Counted from the stretch's first letter, positions 26,827 through 36,512 are shown. The stretch: 64,000 nucleotides of DNA from JAQUBU01 sp036677685 (GCA_036677685.1 JAVBWA010000022.1:62001-126000); one strand, 5' to 3'. The notes: a model not told the origin generated them from the letters alone. Program-made: numbers and translations.

Positions 26827-28209
26827 GTTTAGGACAGATTGATTAAGATTTTTTAACAAGTTAGGACCAAGTTTCCATATATCTCCTGCGCCCATAGTTA
26901 TAATCAAATCTTCTCTCCGGCTATTTTTTGTCAAATAACTTTCTATTTCTGGCAGAGAGGGCATATACATAGCATTGCAATCTACGGCACATGCAGCTTC
27001 GTATACGGTTTTACCACTTATTCCAGGAATAATCTGCTCACCCGCTGAATATACATCAGTAAAAATAACCTTATCGACTCCGACAAATGCCTCACCCAGT
27101 TGCTTGCCTAAAATACTGGTTCGCGAATAGCGGTGGGGCTGGAAAACCACGATAACCCTGCCTTTATGAAAAGCCCGGGCCGCTGCAATGGTAGCCTTGA
27201 TTTCGGTAGGATGATGGGCATAATCATCCACCACGGTAATATCGGCATGGCTGCCCATTATTTGAAAACGGCGCCGCGCGCCAAAAAACTTTTTCAAGGC
27301 TCTTTTTATATCGGAAAAACTCAAACCAATCTCGACTGCAACTGCAATAGCAGCCAAAGCATTTAGAGCATTATGTTTACCAGGGATCGATAACTCAACA
27401 TCGCCCAAATACTCGGCTTGGTGATAAACTTTAAAACTAGAACCCATTCCCTCTGCATTCCAGTCCTGCAAGAAATAATCAAAGGAATGGTCTTCGCCAT
27501 ATAGAATAGCCTTGCCGGGAATTATCTGTTTTAAGTGAAGATTGCATTCATCACTTCCACAAAGCACAGCAAAACCTTGCGAATCCACTTGTTTAACAAA
27601 CTGTTCAAAGGCATTTTTTATATTGTCAAATGACTTGTAGAAATCAAGATGATCATCCTCAATATTAGTTACTACGGCTATATAAGGATTAATTTCCAAA
27701 AATGACGCATCACTTTCATCGGCCTCAGTTACAAAAAGTTCACCTGACCCCGATTTAGCATTAAGCTTACTGCCTTGCAGTTCTCCCCCCACAATAAAGC
27801 TGGGATCCATCCCACAATCAGCCAGTACTGTATAAATCATTGATGTTGTGGTAGTTTTTCCATGGGCACCGGCAACTGCTATCCCTTTCTTGTTATTAAC
27901 CAGAGTAGCCAGCATCTGTCCTCTTTTCAAAATCGGAATATTCCTTTCCTTGGCCAGTTTTACCTCAACATTGTCTTGAGGAATTGCCGAGGAAATTACT
28001 AACAGATCAACCCCTTCCCCAAGGTTGGATGAAGAATGCCCCTGGAAAACTTTTATGCCTAATTCATTAAAATTTGCCGCAACATTTTCAGCCTGGAAAT
28101 CCGAGCCGGTAATTTTAAAATCCTGTTCAACAAGGACCTTGGCTAGTCCGCTCATACCCGCTCCAGCTATTCCCACCATATGAATCCATTGTTTTGACGT
28201 GGAGGCCAT
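26821..28209 (-). CDS. murC: MurC, UDP-N-acetylmuramate-L-alanine ligase
   Basis: MurC adds L-Ala to UDP-MurNAc in the cytoplasm. The Rossmann segment IHMVGIAGAGMSGLA opens the protein, and the ATP-binding motif VAGAHGKTTTTSM follows near residue 108. The start ATG 28209 has GGAG eight bases upstream and gives 462 residues; a longer frame to 28260 has no ribosome site. The stop codon TAA lies inside the TTATAACGAGG end of the neighbouring family-1 repeat, so the last codons abut the element. Confidence 0.95.
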   Translation of the reverse strand: MASTSKQWIHMVGIAGAGMSGLAKVLVEQDFKITGSDFQAENVAANFNELGIKVFQGHSSSNLGEGVDLLVISSAIPQDNVEVKLAKERNIPILKRGQMLATLVNNKKGIAVAGAHGKTTTTSMIYTVLADCGMDPSFIVGGELQGSKLNAKSGSGELFVTEADESDASFLEINPYIAVVTNIEDDHLDFYKSFDNIKNAFEQFVKQVDSQGFAVLCGSDECNLHLKQIIPGKAILYGEDHSFDYFLQDWNAEGMGSSFKVYHQAEYLGDVELSIPGKHNALNALAAIAVAVEIGLSFSDIKRALKKFFGARRRFQIMGSHADITVVDDYAHHPTEIKATIAAARAFHKGRVIVVFQPHRYSRTSILGKQLGEAFVGVDKVIFTDVYSAGEQIIPGISGKTVYEAACAVDCNAMYMPSLPEIESYLTKNSRREDLIITMGAGDIWKLGPNLLKNLNQSVLNL

Positions 28210-28321
28210 TTCCTCATCTCCTTCTCCTATCTCTAAGCAATTACATTGTATAGTATGCATAATTAATAAAAGTGGTTACATTGTAGAAGTTTTGGCATAC
28301 ATTTTCTAATAGAACAGTGAC

Positions 28322-29419
28322 TCAACCATCGAGGATAATATCGACGATATCCTTAAGGGCATTGGGGCGAGCTTCTTTTAGCATATTCCTTCTCATCTCC
28401 GCCAATTTTTGATGATTAGAGCGAAGCTTTTCAATTCTTTTATACAAAGTATCCCCATCCAGGAACTCATCAATAATAACATCCGCACTATTTTTTTCCA
28501 CCAATGCGCGAGCATTTTTTTCCTGGTGGTTTTCCGCAGCATAAGGATAAGGAATCAAAATAGCGGGCAAGCCCATTATAGCCAATTCGCACAAGGTACT
28601 GGCACCCGCCCGGCATACTGCCAGATTGGCCGCTGCCAGAGCATTCGGCATATCATCCAGATAGGGATATACATGAAGGTTTATTTTTTTACTTTCGTTT
28701 TTAAGGTTTTTTTCGATATCCCTGCAGCATTCCTCATAGTTGGCTTCTCCGGTAATCCAGATCAGCTGAATATCACTATCCTGATATCTTTCAGCCACTT
28801 CCAGCATCGCCTTATTGATGCTTAAAGCCCCCCGGCTTCCGCCAAACGCCAGCAAAGTAAACTTATCAGGTTTGAGCTTCAACCGTTCTAGAGCCGCCTG
28901 CTTATTAACCGCAAGAAACTCCTGGCGTACCGGCAATCCGGTAAGCCTGGTTTTATTAGGTTCCAAACCTTTAGCGGCTTCTTCAAAGGTTAAAAGAGTG
29001 TAGTTTACTCGTTTGGCTAGATTTCGATTGGCCAAACCCAATACAGCATTTTGTTCATGAATCACAGTTTTACAGGCAAAAAAAGTACCCGCTAAAACAA
29101 TGGGAAAAGAGGCATATCCTCCAGTTCCCACCACAATATCGGGCTGAAATTTCTTTACAATATCCCAGGCTTGAAAAAAGCTGCGCGGGAATTTAACCAA
29201 TGATTGGGAAGCTTTTAGCATCGAAGAACGGTCGATGCCGCTGACATCAACAGATTTATAGTTCAGTCCCTCACGGGGAACAATAGTGCTTTCCATGCCT
29301 GATTCGCTGCCGACATAGAGTATTTCCACATCAGGAAGTTTTTGTTTTAAGCCCTGGGCAATAGCCAGCGCAGGGTAGATATGACCTCCGGTCCCGCCGC
29401 CGCTAATGATTATTTTCAT
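28322..29419 (-). CDS. murG: MurG, lipid II synthase (GlcNAc transferase)
   Basis: MurG adds GlcNAc to lipid I on the inner membrane face. The N-terminal glycine loop ISGGGTGGHIYPALA and the C-terminal donor-site segment VCRAGASTLCELAIMGLPAILIPYP are diagnostic. The length of 365 residues is normal. The ATG has GGAG seven bases upstream. It lies between ftsW (325 bases upstream) and murC. Confidence 0.96.
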   Translation of the reverse strand: MKIIISGGGTGGHIYPALAIAQGLKQKLPDVEILYVGSESGMESTIVPREGLNYKSVDVSGIDRSSMLKASQSLVKFPRSFFQAWDIVKKFQPDIVVGTGGYASFPIVLAGTFFACKTVIHEQNAVLGLANRNLAKRVNYTLLTFEEAAKGLEPNKTRLTGLPVRQEFLAVNKQAALERLKLKPDKFTLLAFGGSRGALSINKAMLEVAERYQDSDIQLIWITGEANYEECCRDIEKNLKNESKKINLHVYPYLDDMPNALAAANLAVCRAGASTLCELAIMGLPAILIPYPYAAENHQEKNARALVEKNSADVIIDEFLDGDTLYKRIEKLRSNHQKLAEMRRNMLKEARPNALKDIVDIILDG

Positions 29420-29437
29420 GCTGCTTCTCCTTTATGG

Positions 29438-29469
29438 TAAGGGGTGAGGAGTGAGGGGTAAGGGGTGTG
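29438..29469 (+). repeat. G-rich direct/inverted repeat, left of ftsW
   Basis: The segment holds several runs of four Gs (GTAAGGGGTGAGGAGTGAGG and GGTAAGGGGTGTGGGG). An inverted relative lies at 29707 and a third at 30862, so ftsW is flanked by these repeats. The plus strand has four GGGG runs separated by 10, 3 and 3 bases, a possible quadruplex. The rest of the 29420-29744 gap is AT-rich and shows no gene. Confidence 0.6.
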
Positions 29470-29706
29470 GGGTTTACGCAACCCCCAACTCAACCCTTGA
29501 TATTCCTGTACCTCATATAAATTTGCTTTATTATTCCCCAATCCTGATACATTAATTGTGTTCAAAGAACACACTCCGTTTTCTTTATGGGCGGGCTTAA
29601 TATTCGCTATTAATTGTTTAATTCATGCTGCCCCGTAATTAAAGATACAACTAATTATTACTTAGGTAAAAACTTAGACGCAGATACATATTAATGTAGT
29701 GAAGAT

Positions 29707-29732
29707 ACTCCTTACCCCTCACCCCTTACGCC
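29707..29732 (-). repeat. G-rich repeat, inverted copy before the ftsW stop
   Basis: On the minus strand it reads GGCGTAAGGGGTGAGGGGTAAG then GAG, a near match to the plus-strand copy at 29438. Being C-rich on the plus strand, it would be G-rich in the ftsW-murG mRNA. Confidence 0.55.
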
Positions 29733-29744
29733 TTTCCCCCAATA

Positions 29745-30836
29745 TTAATTACTGTATCTGGATATATTCAATAGCAAGCCGACTCCGGCCAGGGTAAACA
29801 AAAGTGAAGTACCCCCATAGCTGATAAAGGGGAGGGTTATCCCGGTAACTGGCAAGGCACCGGCAACCACTCCGATGTTAACAGCAGCCTGAAAAATAAT
29901 CATAGTGGTAATCCCGGCGGCCAGGAGACTGCCAAAAGTGTCAGGAGCTTTTATGGCAATTCTATAACCCCGCCAGGCAAACAATAAAAACAAAGCCAGA
30001 ACTACAAATACTCCTATAAACCCGAGTTCTTCACCCAAAATGGCAAAAATAAAATCAGTATGCTGTTCAGGCAGATAGAAGAATTTCTGCCGGCTCATAC
30101 CTAATCCCACTCCAAATAGACCTCCGGAACCCAGGGCATACAGCGATTGAATCGTTTGAAATCCATCAGTCTGGGCATATTTCCATGGATCCAAAAATGC
30201 TATGAACCTTATCATTCGATAGGGTTCTATCGCAATAGCTACTGCTAAAGCAACTACTCCGGAAAGCGCAATTACCCCCAAATGTGACAAACGGGCTCCG
30301 GCCACTAGCAACATCAAAAAAATAGTTCCCGCTACCACAAATGAAGTACCCAAATCCGGCTGCTGCATTATCAACCCGCAAATCAGCACCATAATTCCCA
30401 GATATGGCAGTACACCTTTAGTAAATGACTTGATATTATCAAGATTGATTTCCATGGTTTTTGCTAAAAACAAAACCATCGCCAGTTTCGCCAGTTCCGA
30501 AGGGGAAAAGCGAAGCGAACCCACACCCAGTGAGCGCACAGCTCCCCCAGCCTCGGTGCCTAAAGGTATTACCAGGATGAGGCAGATAACCGCCACCACA
30601 ACTAATGGGATGGCCAGGTCTTTTATTTTCAGATAATTAAGCTTCATCAGTACCATTAAAGCAGCTATTCCCAAAGCCGCCCACATTAATTGCTTTTTGA
30701 AATAATAATAGGCATCGCCGTATTCCACACTGGTAGTAATAGCCGCAGAGCTAAAAACCATTATCAAGCCCATACCCAACAAAGCTATTACGGTTATGAA
30801 TAATATGAAATCCGGTGGGCCTTTTTTCAGCCGCAC
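29745..30836 (-). CDS. ftsW: FtsW/SpoVE-type SEDS peptidoglycan polymerase
   Basis: This 363-residue protein has about ten membrane helices and the SEDS family motifs FSPSELAKLAMVLFLA and the C-terminal ALPVTGITLPFISYGGTS. SEDS proteins polymerise glycan strands with a partner class B PBP, here probably the pbpB product. FtsW and SpoVE cannot be told apart from sequence alone. The position between murD and murG fits either. G-rich repeats flank the gene on both sides. Confidence 0.93.
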   Translation of the reverse strand: MRLKKGPPDFILFITVIALLGMGLIMVFSSAAITTSVEYGDAYYYFKKQLMWAALGIAALMVLMKLNYLKIKDLAIPLVVVAVICLILVIPLGTEAGGAVRSLGVGSLRFSPSELAKLAMVLFLAKTMEINLDNIKSFTKGVLPYLGIMVLICGLIMQQPDLGTSFVVAGTIFLMLLVAGARLSHLGVIALSGVVALAVAIAIEPYRMIRFIAFLDPWKYAQTDGFQTIQSLYALGSGGLFGVGLGMSRQKFFYLPEQHTDFIFAILGEELGFIGVFVVLALFLLFAWRGYRIAIKAPDTFGSLLAAGITTMIIFQAAVNIGVVAGALPVTGITLPFISYGGTSLLFTLAGVGLLLNISRYSN

Positions 30837-30861
30837 GCTAAATCCCCCTTAAATAATAATT

Positions 30862-30888
30862 TAGGCGTAAGGGGTAAAGTGTAAGGGG
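30862..30888 (+). repeat. G-rich repeat, right of ftsW
   Basis: GGCGTAAGGGGTAAAGTGTA followed by AGGGGGA resembles the repeats at 29438 and 29707. A family-1 repeat fragment follows 30 bases later, so the ftsW-murD gap (30837-31059) is made mostly of repeats. Confidence 0.5.
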
Positions 30889-30920
30889 GACCTCACACTT
30901 CGTACCCATTATCGAGCTTG

Positions 30921-31030
30921 AGTTTCAACACACCGCTGCAACGAGTCGGGAGATTAGAACCCGCCTCCTGTTTTATTAGTAAGAATCCGACTATTTAAAG
31001 AAGCGGCCGGCATCTTTTCGCATCGTTAGT
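30921..31030 (-). repeat. Family-1 repeat, truncated and degraded copy
   Basis: On the minus strand it runs from a degraded end (TTACTAACGATGCG in place of TTATAACGAGGCG) through the CCGCTTCTTTAAA and GGCGGGTTC words to CGTTGCAGCGGTGTGTTG, but it stops before the terminal hairpin (only AAACT remains). It lies 29 bases after the murD stop. Degradation of the end suggests an older insertion. Confidence 0.75.
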
Positions 31031-31059
31031 AATTTGGGTTGCGTATAAGAAACTAATCG

Positions 31060-32424
31060 TTATTCCTTGATTTTTGAACGTACCGCCTCACAGAAAAGGT
31101 CTCCCCGCTGTTCGTAGTTGGCAAACATATCCCAACTGGCACAGGCTGGAGAAAGCATTACCACATCACCTTTTCGGGCAAGTTCATAAGACTTTGCAAC
31201 CGCAGCTTCCAAGCCCTCTACCTCATGTATATTCTCAAATCCGGCATCAATGACTGCTGCCTTTAAATCCTGTTTGGCTTCTCCCAGTAAAATCAGTTCC
31301 TTGACCTTGGCTTTAATATATTGGGCTAAAATATTGAACTGGGAGCCTTTATTTCTTCCTCCCGCAATAAGAATTATTGGTTCGCTAAACGATTCCAAAG
31401 CGCGCATAACCGATTCAGGATTGGTGGCTTTAGAGTCGTTTATATATATAATTCCATTATGTACAGCGACTTCTTCCATGCGATGTCTTACCCCTTTAAA
31501 GGTCTTTAAGGCCAAGCGAATGGCCTCTGTCTGAGCCCCGCCTATATATGCCATTAAGACTGCGCATAATATGTTTTCAAGGTTGTGCCGGCCACGCAGT
31601 AATAGTTCCGCAACCGGACAGATAGGCTGTCTTTTTGAATTTAGTCTTACAGTAATTGTCCCATCCTCGACAAAAGCCCCTTCTTCCAGTATCCGTTCGC
31701 TTGAAAAGAAGATAACTTGGGACGGGCAGAACTCAGCCATTTTTCTAAGGCTCTCATCCTCGTAATTAAAAATGGCATAATCGCTGGAATCCTGCCGGGC
31801 AAATATTTTAGCCTTGGCCGCAATATATGATTCCATACTGCCATGCCGGTCCAAATGGTCAGGTGTGATATTTAGCAAGCCACAAATGTGGGGGCGGAAA
31901 TCTATACTGGTATCCAGTTGGAAACTCGACATTTCAACTGCTATAACCCCTTCCTCAAGCTGATCAAGCAGGGCAGTCAGCGGAATACCGATGTTGCCGC
32001 CTGAATATGCTTTTTTCCCGGCGGTTTCCATTATAAACTGCAATAATGCAGTGGTAGTTGTTTTGCCATTGGTTCCTGTTATGGCATATATTTCGACTCC
32101 CCCAGCTTTAAGCAGAAAGGCCAGTTCGACTTCTCCAATTACCGGGATACCGGCTTCATAAGCTTGCCTTATTGGGGCAATCTGCAAAGGAACCCCCGGA
32201 CTGACCACCAATAAATCATAATCGCCACTATCTACCTGGGGATAGCTTCCGGTATAAAGCTTTACACCCAAATCTTTTAATTCCAAGTATTTTTGCTCTA
32301 ATTTCTCAGCGCTCTTGCTGTCGCAGGCACTCAACACCGCACCCCGTTTGGATAAGACATTTATTGCCGACAAGCCGCTTCTGGCCAAACCGACTACTAA
32401 AATCCTTTTGCCGCTAAAATCCAT
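31060..32424 (-). CDS. murD: MurD, UDP-MurNAc-L-Ala D-glutamate ligase
   Basis: MurD adds D-Glu to the growing stem peptide. The N-terminal KRILVVGLARSGLSA nucleotide-binding segment and the P-loop ITGTNGKTTTTALLQ (about residue 110) are clear, as is INDSKATNPESV in the central domain. The length of 454 residues is normal. It follows mraY in the standard order. The ATG is 27 bases from the mraY stop. Confidence 0.96.
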   Translation of the reverse strand: MDFSGKRILVVGLARSGLSAINVLSKRGAVLSACDSKSAEKLEQKYLELKDLGVKLYTGSYPQVDSGDYDLLVVSPGVPLQIAPIRQAYEAGIPVIGEVELAFLLKAGGVEIYAITGTNGKTTTTALLQFIMETAGKKAYSGGNIGIPLTALLDQLEEGVIAVEMSSFQLDTSIDFRPHICGLLNITPDHLDRHGSMESYIAAKAKIFARQDSSDYAIFNYEDESLRKMAEFCPSQVIFFSSERILEEGAFVEDGTITVRLNSKRQPICPVAELLLRGRHNLENILCAVLMAYIGGAQTEAIRLALKTFKGVRHRMEEVAVHNGIIYINDSKATNPESVMRALESFSEPIILIAGGRNKGSQFNILAQYIKAKVKELILLGEAKQDLKAAVIDAGFENIHEVEGLEAAVAKSYELARKGDVVMLSPACASWDMFANYEQRGDLFCEAVRSKIKE

Positions 32425-32451
32425 CTATTAACACTCCTGTCGTTAGCCAAG

Positions 32452-33429
32452 TTAACTTCCTATTCCTTTAAAACTCAGGATGCCCAGTAAAACAAAAATT
32501 AGTGAAGCCAGCCAAAAACTTCTTACCACCTTGGTTTCCGGCCAGCCTATCAATTCAAAATGGTGGTGCAGGGGAGCCATGCGAAATATTCTGCGGCCGG
32601 TAGTCTGATAGGAGATAACCTGCAAAATTACGCTCAAAGTCTCCACAACATAAACCCCTCCGATGATTACCAAGGCCAATTCCGACTTGGTAATAGCAGC
32701 TACGGCTGCAACCGCACCGCCCAGAGCCATGGAGCCCGTATCACCCATAAAAACCCGGGCCGGATGCCGGTTAAATACCAGAAAACCCAAACAGGAACCA
32801 GCCAAAGCCCCACAAAATATGGCCAGGTTATAATGACCGGTCATCAATGAAACCATAATAAAAACAGCTGCCACAAAAAAAGTTACCCCGGCAGCCAGGC
32901 CATCCAAACCATCCGTAAGATTCACCCCATTGGCACTGCTCATAACTACTATTATGAGAAATGGGATGTAACCCCACCCCAGATTTATCAGCTGTCCCGT
33001 AAAAGGAACAAGCAGTTCAGTTCCCCGGTCAAAATAGAAAAGCAGCAATAGCCCGAAGAGCAGCCCGATTAGAAGCTGGAGGCCTAATTTTTCCCGTGCT
33101 CTTAACCCCAATGAACGTTTAAGGACCACCTTGATATAATCATCCCAAAAACCCACGGCACCAAATGCCAGCATTACGAATACCGCACTTAAGGCTTCCG
33201 CACTAGCCCCGGCCATTAAGAAGCTTGCTACCATTACCGCGGTAATTATAATTATGCCCCCCATGGTGGGAGTGCCGGCTTTCGCATAATGACGGCTGGG
33301 CCCCTCTTCTCTGATATTCTGCCCAACTTTCAATTGCTTCAGGAATGGTATCATAAATGGTCCCATGGCAAGCGAAATTAATATGGATATACCTGCTGCC
33401 AACAGTATATTAACAATATATCCTTGCAT
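32452..33429 (-). CDS. mraY: MraY, phospho-MurNAc-pentapeptide translocase
   Basis: MraY makes lipid I from UDP-MurNAc-pentapeptide and undecaprenyl phosphate. It has about ten membrane helices, the GTPTMGGIIII segment and the Asp-rich VNLTDGLDGLAAG motif, and ends with the MAPLHHHFELIGW signature. The start ATG 33429 has GGGGGG about seven bases upstream and gives 325 residues. The frame is open upstream through a repetitive tract, but those 39 codons are not MraY-like. A 185-base repetitive gap separates it from murF. Confidence 0.95.
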   Translation of the reverse strand: MQGYIVNILLAAGISILISLAMGPFMIPFLKQLKVGQNIREEGPSRHYAKAGTPTMGGIIIITAVMVASFLMAGASAEALSAVFVMLAFGAVGFWDDYIKVVLKRSLGLRAREKLGLQLLIGLLFGLLLLFYFDRGTELLVPFTGQLINLGWGYIPFLIIVVMSSANGVNLTDGLDGLAAGVTFFVAAVFIMVSLMTGHYNLAIFCGALAGSCLGFLVFNRHPARVFMGDTGSMALGGAVAAVAAITKSELALVIIGGVYVVETLSVILQVISYQTTGRRIFRMAPLHHHFELIGWPETKVVRSFWLASLIFVLLGILSFKGIGS

Positions 33430-33487
33430 CGTATATCCCCCCGTCATCAATTTTTTCTTTATTTCGCAGCTATCCTGGCGATATTCT

Positions 33488-33640
33488 ATTACATGGACAT
33501 TCCTACCACATGGACTGCCGTGGGGACATTCCTGCCATGGGGACATTCCTCCGGAGGAGGTGTGTCCCCTTTCCTTAGCTGGTGTGTACCCATTCCTTTG
33601 CTGGTGGTGTCCCCTTACCTTTGCTGGTGTGTCTCCTTAT
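33488..33640 (-). repeat. Tandem short repeats between murF and mraY
   Basis: On the minus strand two kinds of unit follow each other. First, three 22-23 base units of the type CACACCAGCAAAGG plus AAGGGGA. Then, after a GGAGGA/TCCTCC palindrome, three units of the type GGAATGTCCCCATGGCA. The first unit overlaps the murF 3' end. Unit spacing and short length do not fit a CRISPR array. Confidence 0.75.
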
Positions 33641-35021
33641 CATGATGAAGCAGATTATCCACCATGGTTTCCAGGCCCATGCCTCGTGAGGCTTTAAACA
33701 GCACGGTATCATGCTGTTCGATATTATGGCGAAGGAATTCAACTCCTTCTTCTTTAGTTGCAAAATGGTATATTTGTTCCCTATTCATACCGGCATCCTC
33801 AGCACCCTGGGCAATGTATCGGGCGCGCCGGCCAACCGTCACCAGCATTTCCACGCCATTTTCAGCAGCCATGCGGCCGACTTCCAAATGTCCTTCTATT
33901 TCATAATCTCCCAGTTCAAACATATCTCCCAAAACCGCGACTAAGCGCCCATTTCCCTTTAACTCACACCCGGTTTCCAAGGCTGCGGCCATTGATAGAG
34001 GATTGGCATTATAACTATCATTTATAATCATTCCCCCGGCGGCCAGCGAAATAAAATGCAAGCGGTGGCCAGTCGACTTATATTCTGCCAAACCGGATTT
34101 GATATCTTGAAGCTCTGCTCCCAATAAATGAGCAACCGCAGCAGCAGCCACCACATTCCCCGCCAACCGGAGGGCAGGCAGGGGGAACCGGAACATTTCT
34201 TCCCGTTCCATGAACCTTGTCTCTATGGTAATACCCTTTCTTTCAATTTCCACTTTTTTAATATGAAAATCGCAGAGCGGGCTGTGCCCAAAGGTATATT
34301 TGCGGCAAGGATAAATAGAGGCGGCCTTTAATAATACTTCATTATCTCCATTTAATACAGCAAAGCCTGATGCATCAAGTTCAGCCAACACCTCACATTT
34401 GGCCCGGGCTATTGCTTCAATACTGCCCATGGTCTCCAGGTGTACTGGGGCCACATTGGTAATTAAGGCACAGCTGGGTCTTACAATTTTGGCCAATCTG
34501 GCAATCTCACCCGGAGCTCGCATGGCCAATTCAATTACCGCTACCTGATGTTCATTTTCCAATTCCATAATGGTCAGGGGCAAACCAATATCATTATTAT
34601 AATTGCCTTTGGTTTTATGGGTCTTGATGCTCTGCTTGAGGCAGCAATCCAGGATTTCCTTGGTAGTGGTCTTGCCTACACTCCCGGTTACCGCAACCAC
34701 CGGAATGGAAAACTGGTTCCGGTAGGCTCGGGCCAAATCCTGCAGGGCTTGCAGAGTATCATCAACTAAAATCAATGGCCGGTTTTCAATCTGTAACAGC
34801 TTGTCAGATGTTTTCGAAACAACTGCCGCTGCCGCACCTTTATTAAAGACCTCACCTAAAAAACTGTGCCCGTCAAAGTTTTCCCCTGACAGAGCGAAAA
34901 AAAGCTGTCCCGCCTTTATATGGCGAGAATCAGTCGTTATTCCTTCAATCTTTTTTTGGGGATTACCATTAAGCAATAGCCCTTTAACACAGTCGCAAAT
35001 AAACCCCAGTTCCAAATTCAT
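33615..35021 (-). CDS. murF: MurF, UDP-MurNAc-tripeptide D-Ala-D-Ala ligase
   Basis: MurF adds D-Ala-D-Ala to complete the stem peptide. The P-loop AVTGSVGKTTTKE is near residue 110 and the central-domain segment INDSYNANPLSM near 325. The ATG overlaps the murE stop by four bases, so they are coupled. The protein has 468 residues. Its final codons (ETHQQR then TAA) are written by the first unit of the tandem repeat that follows, so its natural C-terminus may have been replaced. Confidence 0.95.
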   Translation of the reverse strand: MNLELGFICDCVKGLLLNGNPQKKIEGITTDSRHIKAGQLFFALSGENFDGHSFLGEVFNKGAAAAVVSKTSDKLLQIENRPLILVDDTLQALQDLARAYRNQFSIPVVAVTGSVGKTTTKEILDCCLKQSIKTHKTKGNYNNDIGLPLTIMELENEHQVAVIELAMRAPGEIARLAKIVRPSCALITNVAPVHLETMGSIEAIARAKCEVLAELDASGFAVLNGDNEVLLKAASIYPCRKYTFGHSPLCDFHIKKVEIERKGITIETRFMEREEMFRFPLPALRLAGNVVAAAAVAHLLGAELQDIKSGLAEYKSTGHRLHFISLAAGGMIINDSYNANPLSMAAALETGCELKGNGRLVAVLGDMFELGDYEIEGHLEVGRMAAENGVEMLVTVGRRARYIAQGAEDAGMNREQIYHFATKEEGVEFLRHNIEQHDTVLFKASRGMGLETMVDNLLHHDKETHQQR

Positions 35022-36490
35022 TTTGATTCTTTCCTTTGCAAATACTCAGCCGCAACCTTGCGGTCATCAAACTCCAGAACCTGATCTTTCACCAGTTGAT
35101 ATGTCTCATGCCCTTTCCCGGCAATAATCAGCAGATCGCCGGTTTTGGCCAGTTGTATGGCATGGTGAATGGCTTCCCGGCGATCCGTTATGATAGCATA
35201 GCGGGAGCCTTCCACTCTGTCCAGTCCAGGTATAATATCAGCAATTATAGCCTCCGGTTCTTCACTTCGCGGATTATCGGAGGTTACAATGCAAAAATCG
35301 CTGTAACGGGCGGCAATCTCACCCATTAACGGTCGTTTTCCCCGGTCCCGGTCACCCCCACAGCCGAAAACACTTATGAGGCGATGTTTGGCTATTTGCC
35401 GGGCGGTCTGCAATATGTTCTCCAAGCCATCCGGAGTATGAGCATAATCAACAATTACTGTGAAATCCTGTCCACATTCCACTTTTTCGAACCTGCCGGC
35501 AACTCCTTCAATCTTTTCCAGAGCGGATTTAATGGTTTTCAGGCTTATACCTTGGCCAAGCCCAAAAGCAACCGCTGCCAGCACATTGTAAACACTAAAT
35601 AATCCCACCAATTTTATGTTTATGTTCAGACTTTGCTTTTGGTGAAGAATGGTAAATCTGCTTCCTTTAAGATCAATGCTTAAATCGGCAGCGCGCACAT
35701 CAGCATCGTTTTTCATTCCATAGGTATAACAACGTGAATTACAAAGATTCTTAAAGTGTTCCCCATAAGGATCATCGGCATTGATTACACAGAAATTTTC
35801 CTTATCTTCCGCCAGCAGGGCAAAAAGTTTGGCCTTGGCATCCCGGTAATTTCCCATACTATGGTGATAATCTAAATGATCCTGGGTCAGATTGGTGAAA
35901 ACCGCTGCGTTAAAAGAAATATGATCAACCCGGTGCAAGTCAAGAGCATGAGATGATACTTCCATTACTATATGCTCAGCCTTTTGTTTAACACAATAGC
36001 TAATAAAATCTTCTATTTCCAGGGCTTCAGGTGTGGTATGACCAAGTTCTTTTACATAGTCTCCCATGCGGGCATAAAGGGTGCCTAATATTCCCGTCTT
36101 CTTCCCCGCTTCTTCGAGAATGGCTTGAATTAGGTGGGTGGTGGTAGTCTTTCCGTTGGTGCCGGTTACTCCTATAACTTTCAAAGCTCGGGAAGGCTGC
36201 CGGTAGAAATTGGATGCCAGCCGGGCCATGGCCTGGCGCGTATCCGGACAAATCAAGAGACTTACATTTTGCTTTAATTCAATTTCCCGTTCAGCCAAGA
36301 CCGCAACCGCACCAGCCGCCACCGCCTGTTCGGCAAATAAATGGCCATCGCTTTTAAATCCACTTATACAAACAAATAAATCCCCATCTTTTACCTGGCG
36401 GGAGTCATAAGCAATCCCACTGATTTCGATCTCCATTTGCCCCTTGAGGAGCTTGTATTCTATACCCTCTAACAGATCAATTAAGCGCAA
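35018..36490 (-). CDS. murE: MurE, UDP-MurNAc-dipeptide meso-diaminopimelate ligase
   Basis: MurE adds the third stem amino acid. The P-loop GVTGTNGKTTTTHL is near residue 110. The motif TSDNPRSEEP near residue 405 is the DNPR type associated with meso-diaminopimelate rather than lysine, so the wall is probably A1-gamma type. The length is 490 residues. The start is TTG with AGGAGG seven bases upstream, 22 bases after pbpB. Confidence 0.95.
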   Translation of the reverse strand: MRLIDLLEGIEYKLLKGQMEIEISGIAYDSRQVKDGDLFVCISGFKSDGHLFAEQAVAAGAVAVLAEREIELKQNVSLLICPDTRQAMARLASNFYRQPSRALKVIGVTGTNGKTTTTHLIQAILEEAGKKTGILGTLYARMGDYVKELGHTTPEALEIEDFISYCVKQKAEHIVMEVSSHALDLHRVDHISFNAAVFTNLTQDHLDYHHSMGNYRDAKAKLFALLAEDKENFCVINADDPYGEHFKNLCNSRCYTYGMKNDADVRAADLSIDLKGSRFTILHQKQSLNINIKLVGLFSVYNVLAAVAFGLGQGISLKTIKSALEKIEGVAGRFEKVECGQDFTVIVDYAHTPDGLENILQTARQIAKHRLISVFGCGGDRDRGKRPLMGEIAARYSDFCIVTSDNPRSEEPEAIIADIIPGLDRVEGSRYAIITDRREAIHHAIQLAKTGDLLIIAGKGHETYQLVKDQVLEFDDRKVAAEYLQRKESK

Positions 36491-36512
36491 CCTTTTGCCT
36501 CCTTCCCACAGG

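Noticed and set aside
33430..33546. A 39-residue N-terminal extension of mraY
   Set aside because: It translates the tandem repeat tract and spacer; MraY homologues start at MQGYIV, where a ribosome site is present.
33488..33640. A short CRISPR-like array
   Set aside because: Units are adjacent with no unique spacers of constant length, and there are no cas genes nearby.
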